From: Alphaproteobacteria bacterium | Lineage (GTDB): Bacteria > Pseudomonadota > Alphaproteobacteria > Geminicoccales > Geminicoccaceae | Assembly: GCA_027045875.1 (NCBI GenBank) | Contig: JALUAG010000049.1 | Location: forward strand, 1 to 64,000 | DNA: 64,000 nucleotides | Reading direction: 5' to 3' | Shown here: piece after piece, positions 10,380 through 18,105 of the stretch | How positions within the stretch are numbered: the first letter of the stretch is position 1 | How the letters are laid out: every line of letters starts with the position of its first letter | Translations under genes and position numbers: made by a program | The notes under the pieces: generated by a model | Seen by the model: the letters and a program-made list of their open reading frames with translations, nothing else | The model's database searches: none | Told to the model about the DNA's origin: nothing

Positions 10380-11028
10380 GCGGGCGACCTTCCTCCCTCG
10401 CGTTCAGGAACCAGCGCTGCGGCCAGACGCCGGCCGGGATCCGCCGCATCTCGAGCACGATGCGCCGGATGATGGCGAGCGTCGTGCCCTTGCCCTGGCC
10501 GGTGGGGATCACGTAGTCGGCGCGCCGGCGCTTTTCCGCCTCCGGCATCTGCGCGGCGCGAACGGCCGCCAGCCTTTCGCCGGTCATGCCGGGGCGGCGC
10601 AGGGCGCGCTGCTCCTGTAACAGCGGATGGCAGGTGACCACCGCCACCCGGTCGGTGCGGCGATCGCCGCCCGTTTCCAGGAGCAGCGGGATGTCCAGCA
10701 CCGCGAGCCGCACGCCCGCCCGGGCGCAGCGTTCGAGAAAGCGCCGCTCGCAGTCCCGCACGAGCGGATGGAGGATCGCTTCCAGCCGCCGCAGCGCCGT
10801 CCGGTCGGCGAACACCCGCCGGCCGAGGGCGGTGCGGTCGATGCCGCCACGGCCGTCGGCCGCCTCCGGGAAGAGCCCGGTCACCGCCGTCACCGCTGCG
10901 CCCCCGGGCCCGAGCAGCCGGTGCACCGCGGCATCGGCGTCGAACACGGGGACGCCGAAGGCATCGAACACCGAGGCGGCGAAGCTCTTGCCCATGGCGA
11001 TCGAGCCGGTGAGACCGAGGATCCGCAT
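10369..11028 (-). CDS. coaE: Dephospho-CoA kinase
   Basis: It catalyses the last step of coenzyme A synthesis, phosphorylating the 3'-OH of dephospho-CoA with ATP. The 219-aa protein starts MRILGLTGSIAMGKS, with the P-loop GSIAMGKS. VPVFDADAAVHRLL and LDIPLLLETG are CoaE signatures. ATG 11028 is chosen because the in-frame extension upstream reads into maf. It begins four bases after the maf stop and overlaps dnaQ by 11 bases, so the three genes are one transcript. Confidence 0.95.
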   Translation of the reverse strand: MRILGLTGSIAMGKSFAASVFDAFGVPVFDADAAVHRLLGPGGAAVTAVTGLFPEAADGRGGIDRTALGRRVFADRTALRRLEAILHPLVRDCERRFLERCARAGVRLAVLDIPLLLETGGDRRTDRVAVVTCHPLLQEQRALRRPGMTGERLAAVRAAQMPEAEKRRRADYVIPTGQGKGTTLAIIRRIVLEMRRIPAGVWPQRWFLNAREEGRPHAA

Positions 11029-11032
11029 CGTC

Positions 11033-11662
11033 TCACTCTTCCAGTACGCCTTCGCGGCGCAATGCGTCGAGCAGCGGCAGCAGCGGCAGACCGAGCACCG
11101 AGAAGAAGTCGCCCTCGATCCGCGCGAACAGCTGGGCACCCCGACCCTCGAGCTCGTAGGCGCCCACCGAGCGGAGAATATCCGGTCCGCAGCGCTCGAG
11201 ATAGTGGGCCAGGAAACGGTCGGAGAAGGCGCGCATCTCGAGCTCCACCGTCTCCACGTGCCGCCAGCGGAGCCGTTCCCTTCCCAGCAGCACGGCGGCG
11301 GTGACGAGCCGGTGTGGGCGTCCTCTCAGCCGGGCGAGGAGCTCTGCCGCCGCCGTCATATCGGCGCATTTCCCGATCCATTCCCCCTCGAATTCCAGGA
11401 TCTGGTCGGCGCCCAGCACCAGCGCGTCCGCGTCGACACGGTCCGTCACGGCGAGCGCCTTGCGTCGTGCCAGCTCGAACGCCGCGCGCGCCGTGGCCGC
11501 CCCGGCGGCCCGCAGCTCCTCGCGCAGGTGGGCTTCCGGCGCGCCGGCGGGGATCGCCCGGAAGGGAACGCCGGCGGCGGTGAGCAGACGCGCCCGTGCG
11601 GCACTGGCGGAAGCCAGAACGAGCCGGGTGGTGCCTCGGGCCTGGGCGGGGTTCGGGTGCAT
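11033..11662 (-). CDS. maf: Maf-family nucleotide pyrophosphatase, YceF-like
   Basis: Maf proteins hydrolyse non-canonical or modified nucleoside triphosphates. The 209-aa sequence has the N-terminal LVLASASAARARLL loop, an LVLGADQILEFEG segment and AQLFARIEGDFFSVLGLPLLPLL. The ADQ (rather than ADT) motif and the C-terminal pattern fit the YceF (7-methyl-GTP) branch better than the YhdE dTTP/UTP branch; the substrate is inferred. It is the first gene of maf–coaE–dnaQ. In many alphaproteobacteria aroE lies between maf and coaE; here it is absent and only four bases separate them. Confidence 0.9.
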   Translation of the reverse strand: MHPNPAQARGTTRLVLASASAARARLLTAAGVPFRAIPAGAPEAHLREELRAAGAATARAAFELARRKALAVTDRVDADALVLGADQILEFEGEWIGKCADMTAAAELLARLRGRPHRLVTAAVLLGRERLRWRHVETVELEMRAFSDRFLAHYLERCGPDILRSVGAYELEGRGAQLFARIEGDFFSVLGLPLLPLLDALRREGVLEE

Positions 11663-11815
11663 GGCTGCCGCTTACCATGATGTGCGCGCGCGGAAAACCG
11701 ACCGGCAGCGGCGACCACGCCGGACGGGAATGTCGCCCCCCGGACTTGACAAGCGCCCGACCCGTGTGACCATGCGGCCACAGCAAGATCGGCCAAGAGG
11801 AAGGAGGTACCCTCG

Positions 11816-12889
11816 ATGAAAGGAAGGCGGGCTCTCGCCCTCACCAGTGCCGTCGCTCTCGCCGCGGCGGCGGGGATCGCCTATGCCGCCGAGACCCTGA
11901 CCGTGGTGTCCTGGGGCGGCGCCTACACCAAGAGCCAGATCGAGGCCTATCACAAGCCGTTCACGGAGAAGACCGGCGTCGTCATCAATTCCGTCGACTA
12001 CAACGGCGGTCTCGCCGAGGTGCGGGCCCAGGTCGAATCCGGGAACGTCACCTGGGACGTGATCGACGTCGAGCTGTCGGACGCCATCCGTGGCTGTGAC
12101 GAAGGCCTGTTCGTCCCCATCGATCCCTCGATCCTGCCGCCCGCGCCCGATGGCACGCCGGCCGAGGAGGACTTCATCGAAGGCGGGATCCAGGAATGTG
12201 CGGTGGCCAACATCGTCTGGTCCACCGTCTACGCCTATCGTACCGATCTCGTCGGTGACAAGGCGCCCACCACCATCGCCGACTTCTTCGATCTCGAGAC
12301 CTGGCCCGGCAAGCGTGGCATGCGCCGCACGCCCAAGGTCAATCTCGAGTTCGCGCTGATGGCCGACGGCGTGCCGACGAGCGAGGTCTACAACGTGCTC
12401 GCCACCCCGGAGGGTGTGGACCGCGCCTTCGCCAAGCTGGACGAGATCAAGGACCAGGTGATCTGGTGGGAGGCGGGTGCCCAGCCGCCGCAGCTCCTGG
12501 CCGACGGCGAGGTGCTGATGAGCACCGCCTACAACGGACGGCTGTTCAACGCCATCTACAACGAGAAGCAGCCGCTCGAGATCGTCTGGGACGGCCAGGT
12601 CTACGACCTCGACCTGTTCGCCATTCTCAAGGGCGCGCCCAACGAGAAGCGGGCGCTCGAGTTCGTGGCCTTCGCCACCGACACCGAGCGGCTCGCCCGG
12701 CAGGCCGACTGGATCTCCTACGGTCCGGCCAGGAAGTCCTCCATGAAGTACGTGCAGCCGGACATTCTGCCCCACCTGCCGACGGCGCCCGAGAACTTCA
12801 AGAATCCGCTGCAGAACGATTTCGAGTTCTGGGCCGACAACCAGGACGAGCTCAACGAGCGCTTCAACACCTGGCTGGCCGTCAACTGA
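11816..12889 (+). CDS. Periplasmic solute-binding protein, spermidine/putrescine (PotD/F) type
   Basis: This is a substrate-capturing component of an ABC importer. The 357-aa precursor has a Sec signal peptide (residues 1 to about 24, cleavage near AYA|AETL). The mature part opens with LTVVSWGGAYTKSQIEAY, as in the PotD/PotF-like family. IIWxxGAQPPQLLADGEV-type and TAYNGRLF segments also fit that family. No permease or ATPase genes flank it, so it is an orphan binding protein. The ribosome site is strong (AAGGAGGT about 9 bases before ATG). A TTGACA box at 11746-11751 could be its -35, with a poor -10. A U-tract terminator follows directly, so it is transcribed alone. Confidence 0.9.
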   Translation: MKGRRALALTSAVALAAAAGIAYAAETLTVVSWGGAYTKSQIEAYHKPFTEKTGVVINSVDYNGGLAEVRAQVESGNVTWDVIDVELSDAIRGCDEGLFVPIDPSILPPAPDGTPAEEDFIEGGIQECAVANIVWSTVYAYRTDLVGDKAPTTIADFFDLETWPGKRGMRRTPKVNLEFALMADGVPTSEVYNVLATPEGVDRAFAKLDEIKDQVIWWEAGAQPPQLLADGEVLMSTAYNGRLFNAIYNEKQPLEIVWDGQVYDLDLFAILKGAPNEKRALEFVAFATDTERLARQADWISYGPARKSSMKYVQPDILPHLPTAPENFKNPLQNDFEFWADNQDELNERFNTWLAVN

Positions 12890-12914
12890 CGCGCTTCGCC
12901 GGCGACCACCGAGC

Positions 12915-12946
12915 GGGAGGCGGGCTTCGGCCCGCCTCTCCTTTTT
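12915..12946 (+). terminator. Rho-independent terminator of the binding-protein gene
   Basis: A GC-rich stem of about 11 bp (12915-12925 with 12930-12940) closed by a TTCG loop is followed by TTTTT at 12942-12946. It starts 26 bases after the stop of the plus-strand binding protein and abuts the stop of the convergent gene. Confidence 0.85.
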
Positions 12947-13753
12947 CTACTGCCGGACGCGGTGGAAATGGCGACCGGCGAGATCCTCGAGCAGCGGTCG
13001 CATCTCCGGCGGCCCGGCGATCACCGCGTTGCCTTCCGTGAGCCCCTCCCCGGCCAGGAAATCGTTGGCGAACCCGCCCGCCTCCTCGACCAGCAGCAGG
13101 CCGGCGAGACAGTCCCAGCTGTTCATGTGCGGCTCGAGGTAGCCGATCAGCCGCCCGCAGGCGGTCCAGGCGAGGCCCAGGGCACCCGAGCCGTGCCGAT
13201 GGTACATGCCGCCCGCCGCCAGCACTTCGGTGATCAGCGGGCCCACCTCCTCGGGCCGGCTGCGATGGGAGAAGCCGACGCCGAGCGTGCCGTCGCGCAG
13301 TGAACGCGCCTCGGCCACCCGCACCCGCTGGCCGTCGAGCCGCGCCCCCAGGCCGCGTGCGGCCGCGAACATCTCGCCGCTGCAGGGGTCGAAGACGACG
13401 CCCACTGCCGTGCGCCCCCCGATCACGCAGGCGACGGCCACGCACCAGGTGCCGATGCCGTTGAGAAAGCACCAGGTACCGTCGATCGGATCCACCACCC
13501 AGACCGCGTCACTGCTTCCTTCGGTCAGCCCCTGTTCCTCGCCCAGCACCGCATCCTCGGGCAGGAGCGCCGCGAGCCGTGCGCGGATCAAGCCCTCCAC
13601 CTCGCGATCGGCGGCGCTCACCACGTCCTGCAGCCCCTTGCGCTCCACCGTCAGGGTTTCGAGCTTGCGGAAGCGACGGAGGGCGAGGGCGCCGGCTTCG
13701 CGGGCGACGGCTTCGGCGATGGCGAGGCGGGTGGCGAGCGGGGGCGACGGCAT
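12947..13753 (-). CDS. Inositol monophosphatase family phosphatase
   Basis: This Mg-dependent phosphomonoesterase of the IMPase/CysQ/histidinol-phosphatase superfamily has 268 aa. Metal ligands are seen in LGEEQG (Glu), WVVDPIDGTWCFLNG (Asp-x2-Asp) and NSWDCLAGLLLVEEAGG (Asp). Cys-Phe after DGTW and the SWDC pattern are slightly off the SuhB consensus. The substrate may therefore be inositol phosphate, histidinol phosphate or PAP, and cannot be decided here. ATG 13753 is chosen because the frame further 5' runs under the divergent meaB gene. Promoters for the two genes share the 138-base gap. Confidence 0.85.
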   Translation of the reverse strand: MPSPPLATRLAIAEAVAREAGALALRRFRKLETLTVERKGLQDVVSAADREVEGLIRARLAALLPEDAVLGEEQGLTEGSSDAVWVVDPIDGTWCFLNGIGTWCVAVACVIGGRTAVGVVFDPCSGEMFAAARGLGARLDGQRVRVAEARSLRDGTLGVGFSHRSRPEEVGPLITEVLAAGGMYHRHGSGALGLAWTACGRLIGYLEPHMNSWDCLAGLLLVEEAGGFANDFLAGEGLTEGNAVIAGPPEMRPLLEDLAGRHFHRVRQ

Positions 13754-13891
13754 GACGGCTCCGGCGGATTGCGTGGCGCCCTCAGCATGGGCGTATCCCC
13801 GGCCGCTGTCGAGCCGCCCGCGCGGCGGCTTTGCCCGTGGCGGCGGCTGTGCGATGAAGGGGCCGCGTGGATTGCAGCGGGGTATCCTGCC

Positions 13892-14908
13892 GTGTCGCCG
13901 GACGAAGCGGCTCCTGCGAAAGGTCGACTGTCCCTCGAGGCCTACCGCCGCGGCGTGCTGGCCGGCGACCGGGGCGTGCTGTCGCGCGCCATCACCCTGA
14001 TCGAGAGCCGCCGTGCCGACGACCGCGAGCGCGCGGAGGCGCTCCTGAACGCGCTCCTGCCCCACGCCGGCCGGGCCCACCGGATCGGCATCACCGGCGT
14101 GCCCGGGGTCGGCAAGAGCACGCTCGTCGACAATCTCGGCTCGCGGCTGATCGCCGCCGGCCACCGCGTCGCGGTGCTGGCGGTGGATCCGACGAGCGTG
14201 CGCACGGGCGGCTCCATCCTGGGCGACAAGACCCGGATGCCGCGTCTCGCGGCGAGCGAGGCCGCCTACATCCGCCCGTCGCCCTCGGGCGGCGCCCTGG
14301 GGGGCGTGGCGCGCACCACGCGGGAGACCATGCTCCTGTGCGAGGCGGCGGGCTTCGATCCCGTGATCGTCGAGACCGTCGGCGTCGGCCAGTCGGAGGT
14401 GATGGTCGCCGAAATGGTCGACCTCTTTCTCGTGCTGGTCCTTCCCGGCGCCGGCGACGAGCTGCAGGGCCTCAAGAAGGGGGTGCTCGAGCTCGCCGAC
14501 ATCATCGCCGTCAACAAGGCGGACGGGGACAATCTCCATCGCGCACGGCAGGCCGCCCGCCACTACGAGAACGCCCTGCGGATCCTGGAGCCGGTGCATC
14601 CCGACTGGCGGACGCCGGTCTTGCTGGTGAGCGCCAAGGAAGGTCGGGGCCTGGACGATCTGTGGCGGACGGTGACCGAGCACCGGCGCCTGTTCACCGC
14701 CAGCAGCGCCTTCGCGGCACGGCGCCGCGAGCAGCGCATCCGCTGGTTCCACAGCCTCCTCGACGAACGGCTGGAACGGCTGCTGCGCGAACATCCGGTG
14801 GTCGCGCGGCGGTTGCCGGAGATCGAGCGACAGGTGGAGGAAGGAACCGTCACCCCCACCCTGGCGGTGAGCCGGATCGTCGAGCTGTTCCTCCGAAAGG
14901 GCGGCTGA
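13892..14908 (+). CDS. meaB: MeaB/ArgK G3E GTPase, methylmalonyl-CoA mutase chaperone
   Basis: This GTPase loads and protects the adenosylcobalamin cofactor of methylmalonyl-CoA mutase. Motifs are Walker A GVPGVGKSTLVDNL, AVDPTSVRTGGSILGDKTRM (base-off switch region) and VETVGVGQSE. The G4 NKAD motif (AVNKADGDN) gives guanine specificity. From GTG 13892 the product is 338 aa, the usual MeaB length. An upstream in-frame start at 13769 would add 41 residues of low-quality sequence. The mutase genes are not in this window. Confidence 0.93.
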   Translation: MSPDEAAPAKGRLSLEAYRRGVLAGDRGVLSRAITLIESRRADDRERAEALLNALLPHAGRAHRIGITGVPGVGKSTLVDNLGSRLIAAGHRVAVLAVDPTSVRTGGSILGDKTRMPRLAASEAAYIRPSPSGGALGGVARTTRETMLLCEAAGFDPVIVETVGVGQSEVMVAEMVDLFLVLVLPGAGDELQGLKKGVLELADIIAVNKADGDNLHRARQAARHYENALRILEPVHPDWRTPVLLVSAKEGRGLDDLWRTVTEHRRLFTASSAFAARRREQRIRWFHSLLDERLERLLREHPVVARRLPEIERQVEEGTVTPTLAVSRIVELFLRKGG

Positions 14909-14932
14909 ACCCGAGCGCGCCGCGGCCGCGCC

Positions 14933-15484
14933 TCAGAACCCGAAGGTGCCGCCGATGGTGATCCGCTGGCCGAAAAGATCGAGGCCGTAGGTGTCGGCGT
15001 AGTCGTCGGGGAAGAGCGCGGCCATCGCGCGCCAGACGGCCCGTTCCACCGCCGCCGCGGCGGGCTCGCCGCTCGGCACCTCGACCGCGGCCACGGTGCG
15101 ATCCTCCTCGCACCAGGCGGCGACCACCGCTTCCGCGACCTCGCCGGCGAGCGTTTCCCCCTGCCGGCAGGCCGGCAGCGGTCTCCCCGCCTCGCGCAGC
15201 GCCAGCAGGAGGTAGGGACCCTCGGGCGGCGGTTCCGGCCGTGGCCGGAAGCGGACGTCGATCGCCCGCACCCCCTTTGCGGCGGCCGTCGCGATCTCCT
15301 CCGCGGAGAGGTTCCGGAGGGTTCCATGGATCACCAGCGGCACGGGTCCGGCCTCGGCCCGTGCCATCAGGAGCGCCCGTGCCGTCGAGGGTTCGCCCAC
15401 GGTGGCCGCCGGTCCGGGCGCGGCGACGCAGCCCGCGAGCAGCAGCAGGAGGAGGGGTGCGAGAGCGCGGAGGCGTAACGGCAT
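14933..15484 (-). CDS. Predicted lipoprotein of unknown function
   Basis: The 183-aa product begins MPLRLRALAPLLLLLLAGC, a lipoprotein signal with lipobox LAGC and acylated Cys19. The remainder contains ALLMARAEAGPVPLVIHGTLRNLS and a C-terminus ending LFGQRITIGGTFGF. I do not recognise a domain. It probably sits in the periplasm on a membrane anchor. It converges on meaB with a 24-base gap. A CtrA-like box lies 31-46 bases upstream of its start. Confidence 0.7.
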   Translation of the reverse strand: MPLRLRALAPLLLLLLAGCVAAPGPAATVGEPSTARALLMARAEAGPVPLVIHGTLRNLSAEEIATAAAKGVRAIDVRFRPRPEPPPEGPYLLLALREAGRPLPACRQGETLAGEVAEAVVAAWCEEDRTVAAVEVPSGEPAAAAVERAVWRAMAALFPDDYADTYGLDLFGQRITIGGTFGF

Positions 15485-15514
15485 CGCCTTCGATCCGAAG
15501 TGCGTCGATACGGA

Positions 15515-15530
15515 TTTACGCCGATTTAAC
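15515..15530. promoter_or_regulatory. CtrA-like box upstream of the lipoprotein gene
   Basis: TTTA-CGCCGAT-TTAAC matches TTAA-N7-TTAAC at 8 of 9 positions. It lies between the divergent lipoprotein (start 15484) and the small plus-strand ORF. Confidence 0.35.
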
Positions 15531-15552
15531 CATGATCTCCGAAGATGGGGCC

Positions 15553-15852
15553 ATGCTCGCCGTCCGTCCAGCACCGATGCGGCTGGCCGCATCCTTCCTC
15601 CTCGTGCCGCTCGCCGGCGACGGACCGTCACCGGCGGCCCGGACGGGCTTCGTGCTGCCGCCGACGGACACCGCGGCCGGCGTCCCGGGCACCCCCCTGT
15701 CGCGGATCCGCCCGCCGCCGCTACCGGCCGGAATGGAAACCGGCGAGGCGCCCGCCGAGCGCGGCACCTACGGGGCCCGGATATACGCCCGCGCCGCGAC
15801 GGCGGGTGTCCGCATCGACGGTCCGGAGCGGCCGGTGAATCTCCTCGTCTAG
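15553..15852 (+). CDS. Possible small secreted protein, unknown
   Basis: A 99-codon ORF starts MLAVRPAPMRLAASFLLVPL, which could be a signal peptide; an ATG at 15532 would add seven residues. The rest is rich in Pro, Ala, Gly and Arg with no recognisable domain. Its TAG overlaps the minus-strand TAG of the M28 peptidase as CTAG, the same arrangement as aphA/rimO at 27327-27330. Coding potential is weak; it may be spurious. Confidence 0.35.
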   Translation: MLAVRPAPMRLAASFLLVPLAGDGPSPAARTGFVLPPTDTAAGVPGTPLSRIRPPPLPAGMETGEAPAERGTYGARIYARAATAGVRIDGPERPVNLLV

Positions 15853-16733
15853 GGCGCGGTCTCCCCGGCGAGCACCGTGAACGCCCGGTGCAGGCTCGTG
15901 ACGAGCCGTGCCATGAACCCGAAATCGAGCGTGTCGATGGTGTCGCTCGGCCGGTGGTAGTGCGGATTGCGGAAGAAGGCGGTGTCGGTGACCATCACCG
16001 CCGGAATGCCGGCATCCCAGAAACTCGCGTGATCCGAGAGGCGGGTGGCGGGTAGAGGCCAGCCGCGCAGGGGCACGAACAGGGATTCGACCGGCAGTAC
16101 GGGATTGCGCCGGAACCCCTCGAGCAACCGCCGGCCGAAGCGTCGCGACCGGCCGTCGCCGACGATGCCGATGAAATCGCCCCGCTCCGGATAGCCCGCC
16201 CAGCGCAGGACCGGGGGGTAGTGCTGGCGCGCCGCGGTGTAGCCCACCATCTCGAGTACCACTGCGCCGCGGATCCGCCGCCGCGCCTCGCCGAGGGCGC
16301 GCAGGAACACGCGGCTGCCCTGACGGCCGGTCATGAAGGCGGGTGGCTCCTCCATGGTGAAGGCGACGCAGCGGAGGGGGATCGGCAGCGAGGCCGCGAT
16401 GCCGGCGAAGGCCAGCAGCACCGCCACGGCGCTCGCGTTGTCGTCCGCCCCCGGGCTGTCCGGCACGCTGTCGTAGTGGGCGCCGACGATCCAGCAGGAG
16501 GAAGCCGATCGGGCGGCAGCGTTGGTGGCGATCAGGTTCGCCACCTCGCGGCCGTGGAAGTCGTAGGCCTGCCGCTCCACCTCGAGCCCGGCATCCTCGA
16601 GCCGGCCGCGGATGTAGGCTTCGGCGCGATCGAGGGAATCGCCGACGAACGGGGCGCGCGGCCCGATCTCGACGCTCAGGGCCTCGACATCGCGGCGCAG
16701 CCCGACCTCGCGACCGGTTCCGGTCCCGCTCAC
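15849..16733 (-). CDS. M28-family zinc aminopeptidase-like protein
   Basis: This di-zinc peptidase fold has 294 aa. The ligand motifs are VGAHYDSVPDSPGADDNASA (His and bridging Asp), FTMEEPP (general-base Glu and Glu ligand), and the C-terminal His in RNPHYHRPSDT. No signal peptide is evident. The GTG start (16733-16731) overlaps the stop of the proline-racemase-family gene as GTGA, so it is translationally coupled to it. The pairing suggests release of (hydroxy)proline from peptides followed by its isomerisation, which is inference from context. M28 members also include glutaminyl cyclases, but the EE pair favours a peptidase. Confidence 0.82.
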   Translation of the reverse strand: MSGTGTGREVGLRRDVEALSVEIGPRAPFVGDSLDRAEAYIRGRLEDAGLEVERQAYDFHGREVANLIATNAAARSASSCWIVGAHYDSVPDSPGADDNASAVAVLLAFAGIAASLPIPLRCVAFTMEEPPAFMTGRQGSRVFLRALGEARRRIRGAVVLEMVGYTAARQHYPPVLRWAGYPERGDFIGIVGDGRSRRFGRRLLEGFRRNPVLPVESLFVPLRGWPLPATRLSDHASFWDAGIPAVMVTDTAFFRNPHYHRPSDTIDTLDFGFMARLVTSLHRAFTVLAGETAP

Positions 16734-17755
16734 GGCAACGGTCCCGGCCCCCAGATGTCGGAAAGGCTGTGACCGAGCGGGAAGGGATCGCGCGGATCCA
16801 CACCGATCTCCTCGCGCGAGAAGATCCAGGCCCGACCGGTGATGCGCGGGCAGACGGCGGGTCTTCCCGCCGCCTCGGTGACGGCCGCGATCTCCGCCTC
16901 GAAGCGCGAGCCGATGGTGGAGCGGAAGACGAGCCGCTCGCCCGGAGCGATCTCGCCGCGCGCGGCCATGGTCGCGAGGCGCGCCGAGGAACCGGTGCCG
17001 CAGGGCGAGCGGTCGAGCCGGCCGGGCGGCATCACGGTGGCGTTGCGCGGCCCCTCCCCGTCCCGGCCGCACCACATGAGATAGGCGAGGCCGCGGATGC
17101 CCGGGCGTTCCGGATGCTCGGGAACGATCTCCCGCCGCGCCGCCTCCAGGATGCGCATGCCCGTCTCGACCAGTGCCCGGGCCGCCTCGGGGGTGACGGC
17201 GAGACCGAGCGTGGCCGGGTCGAGGAGGGCGTAGAACACGCCGCCGAAGGCGACATCGAGGCTCACCCGGCCGATCCCCGGCACCCGGACCGGTACCGCC
17301 AGCGCCTCCACGAAGCTCGCCGGCATGTCGAGGGTGACCGAAAGGCAGCTCCCCTCGCCGCAGCGGGCGCGGGCGCGCACGAGACCGGCCGCGGTATCGA
17401 GGGTGACGAGGGTTTCCGGCTCGTGCAGGGGCAGCATCCCGGTCTCGAGGAGGGCGGTGGTGACGCAGATGGCGTTGGAGCCCGACATGGCGTGGCAGCG
17501 GTCCGGCTGCATGACGATGAAACCGGCGTCCGCCTCCGGCTCGCAGGGCGGCAGCAGCAGGTTGACGGACATGTTCGGCCCGCCCCGCGGCTCCAGGAGA
17601 CAGAAGCGCCGCAGGCTGTCGTCCACCTCCTCGAGGTAACGCAGCTTGGCCAGCATGCTGTCGCCCGGAACGTCGATCACGCCGCCGGTGATCACCTTGC
17701 CGATTTCGCCCTCGGCATGGACGCCGACGAGCCCGAGACACCGCGACCAGCGCAT
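16730..17755 (-). CDS. Proline racemase family: hydroxyproline 2-epimerase / trans-3-hydroxyproline dehydratase, Ser/Cys type
   Basis: This 341-aa member of the PLP-independent proline racemase family has catalytic positions S91 (HAMSGSNA, where racemases have Cys in MCGH) and C252 (DRSPCGTGSSA). A Ser/Cys pair is reported for bifunctional members with 4-hydroxyproline 2-epimerase and trans-3-hydroxy-L-proline dehydratase activity. Cys/Cys is typical of racemase and epimerase, and Cys/Thr of dehydratase only. The call therefore rests on the residue pair. It is followed by a coupled M28 peptidase. No HypD-type oxidase or 1-pyrroline reductase genes are adjacent. Confidence 0.85.
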   Translation of the reverse strand: MRWSRCLGLVGVHAEGEIGKVITGGVIDVPGDSMLAKLRYLEEVDDSLRRFCLLEPRGGPNMSVNLLLPPCEPEADAGFIVMQPDRCHAMSGSNAICVTTALLETGMLPLHEPETLVTLDTAAGLVRARARCGEGSCLSVTLDMPASFVEALAVPVRVPGIGRVSLDVAFGGVFYALLDPATLGLAVTPEAARALVETGMRILEAARREIVPEHPERPGIRGLAYLMWCGRDGEGPRNATVMPPGRLDRSPCGTGSSARLATMAARGEIAPGERLVFRSTIGSRFEAEIAAVTEAAGRPAVCPRITGRAWIFSREEIGVDPRDPFPLGHSLSDIWGPGPLP

Positions 17756-17847
17756 CCTTCCTCTCCCGCTCTCCGCGTCTTGCCCCGCTCCCGCCGGCCG
17801 ATTAGGAGGAGAGGCGGCCGACAGCGACCCGCCGAACGGAGCGGTCC

Positions 17848-18099
17848 TTGCCCCGCATCACCTTCGCCACCGTGCTCAAGCTCCTGATCGCCTCCTTCCT
17901 GGTCGGCCTCGTGCTCGCCCTCTTCGACGTCACGCCCCGCGAGGTGCTGGCCTGGGCCAGGGCCCTCCTGCGCGAGCTGGCCTCGGATTTCTGGGGCTGG
18001 GTGAACTGGGCTCTTTCCTACGTGCTGATCGGTGCCGTCGTCGTGGTCCCGATCTGGGCGATCTCCTACCTCCTCAAGGCGCTGCGGCGCCGCTCCTGA
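17848..18099 (+). CDS. Small two-helix membrane protein, DUF6460-like
   Basis: An 83-aa protein with two hydrophobic helices (about residues 8-27 and 55-77) separated by an amphipathic stretch. It ends in VVVVPIWAISYLLKALRRRS. The pattern resembles the short alphaproteobacterial DUF6460 proteins. The start is TTG 17848; no nearer ATG or GTG fits. It converges on the PBP1A gene with a six-base gap. Function unknown. Confidence 0.6.
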   Translation: MPRITFATVLKLLIASFLVGLVLALFDVTPREVLAWARALLRELASDFWGWVNWALSYVLIGAVVVVPIWAISYLLKALRRRS

Positions 18100-18105
18100 A
18101 GCGCA

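Noticed and set aside
13769-13891. N-terminal extension of MeaB
   Set aside because: The 41 extra residues are low complexity and make the protein longer than the family; GTG 13892 gives normal length.
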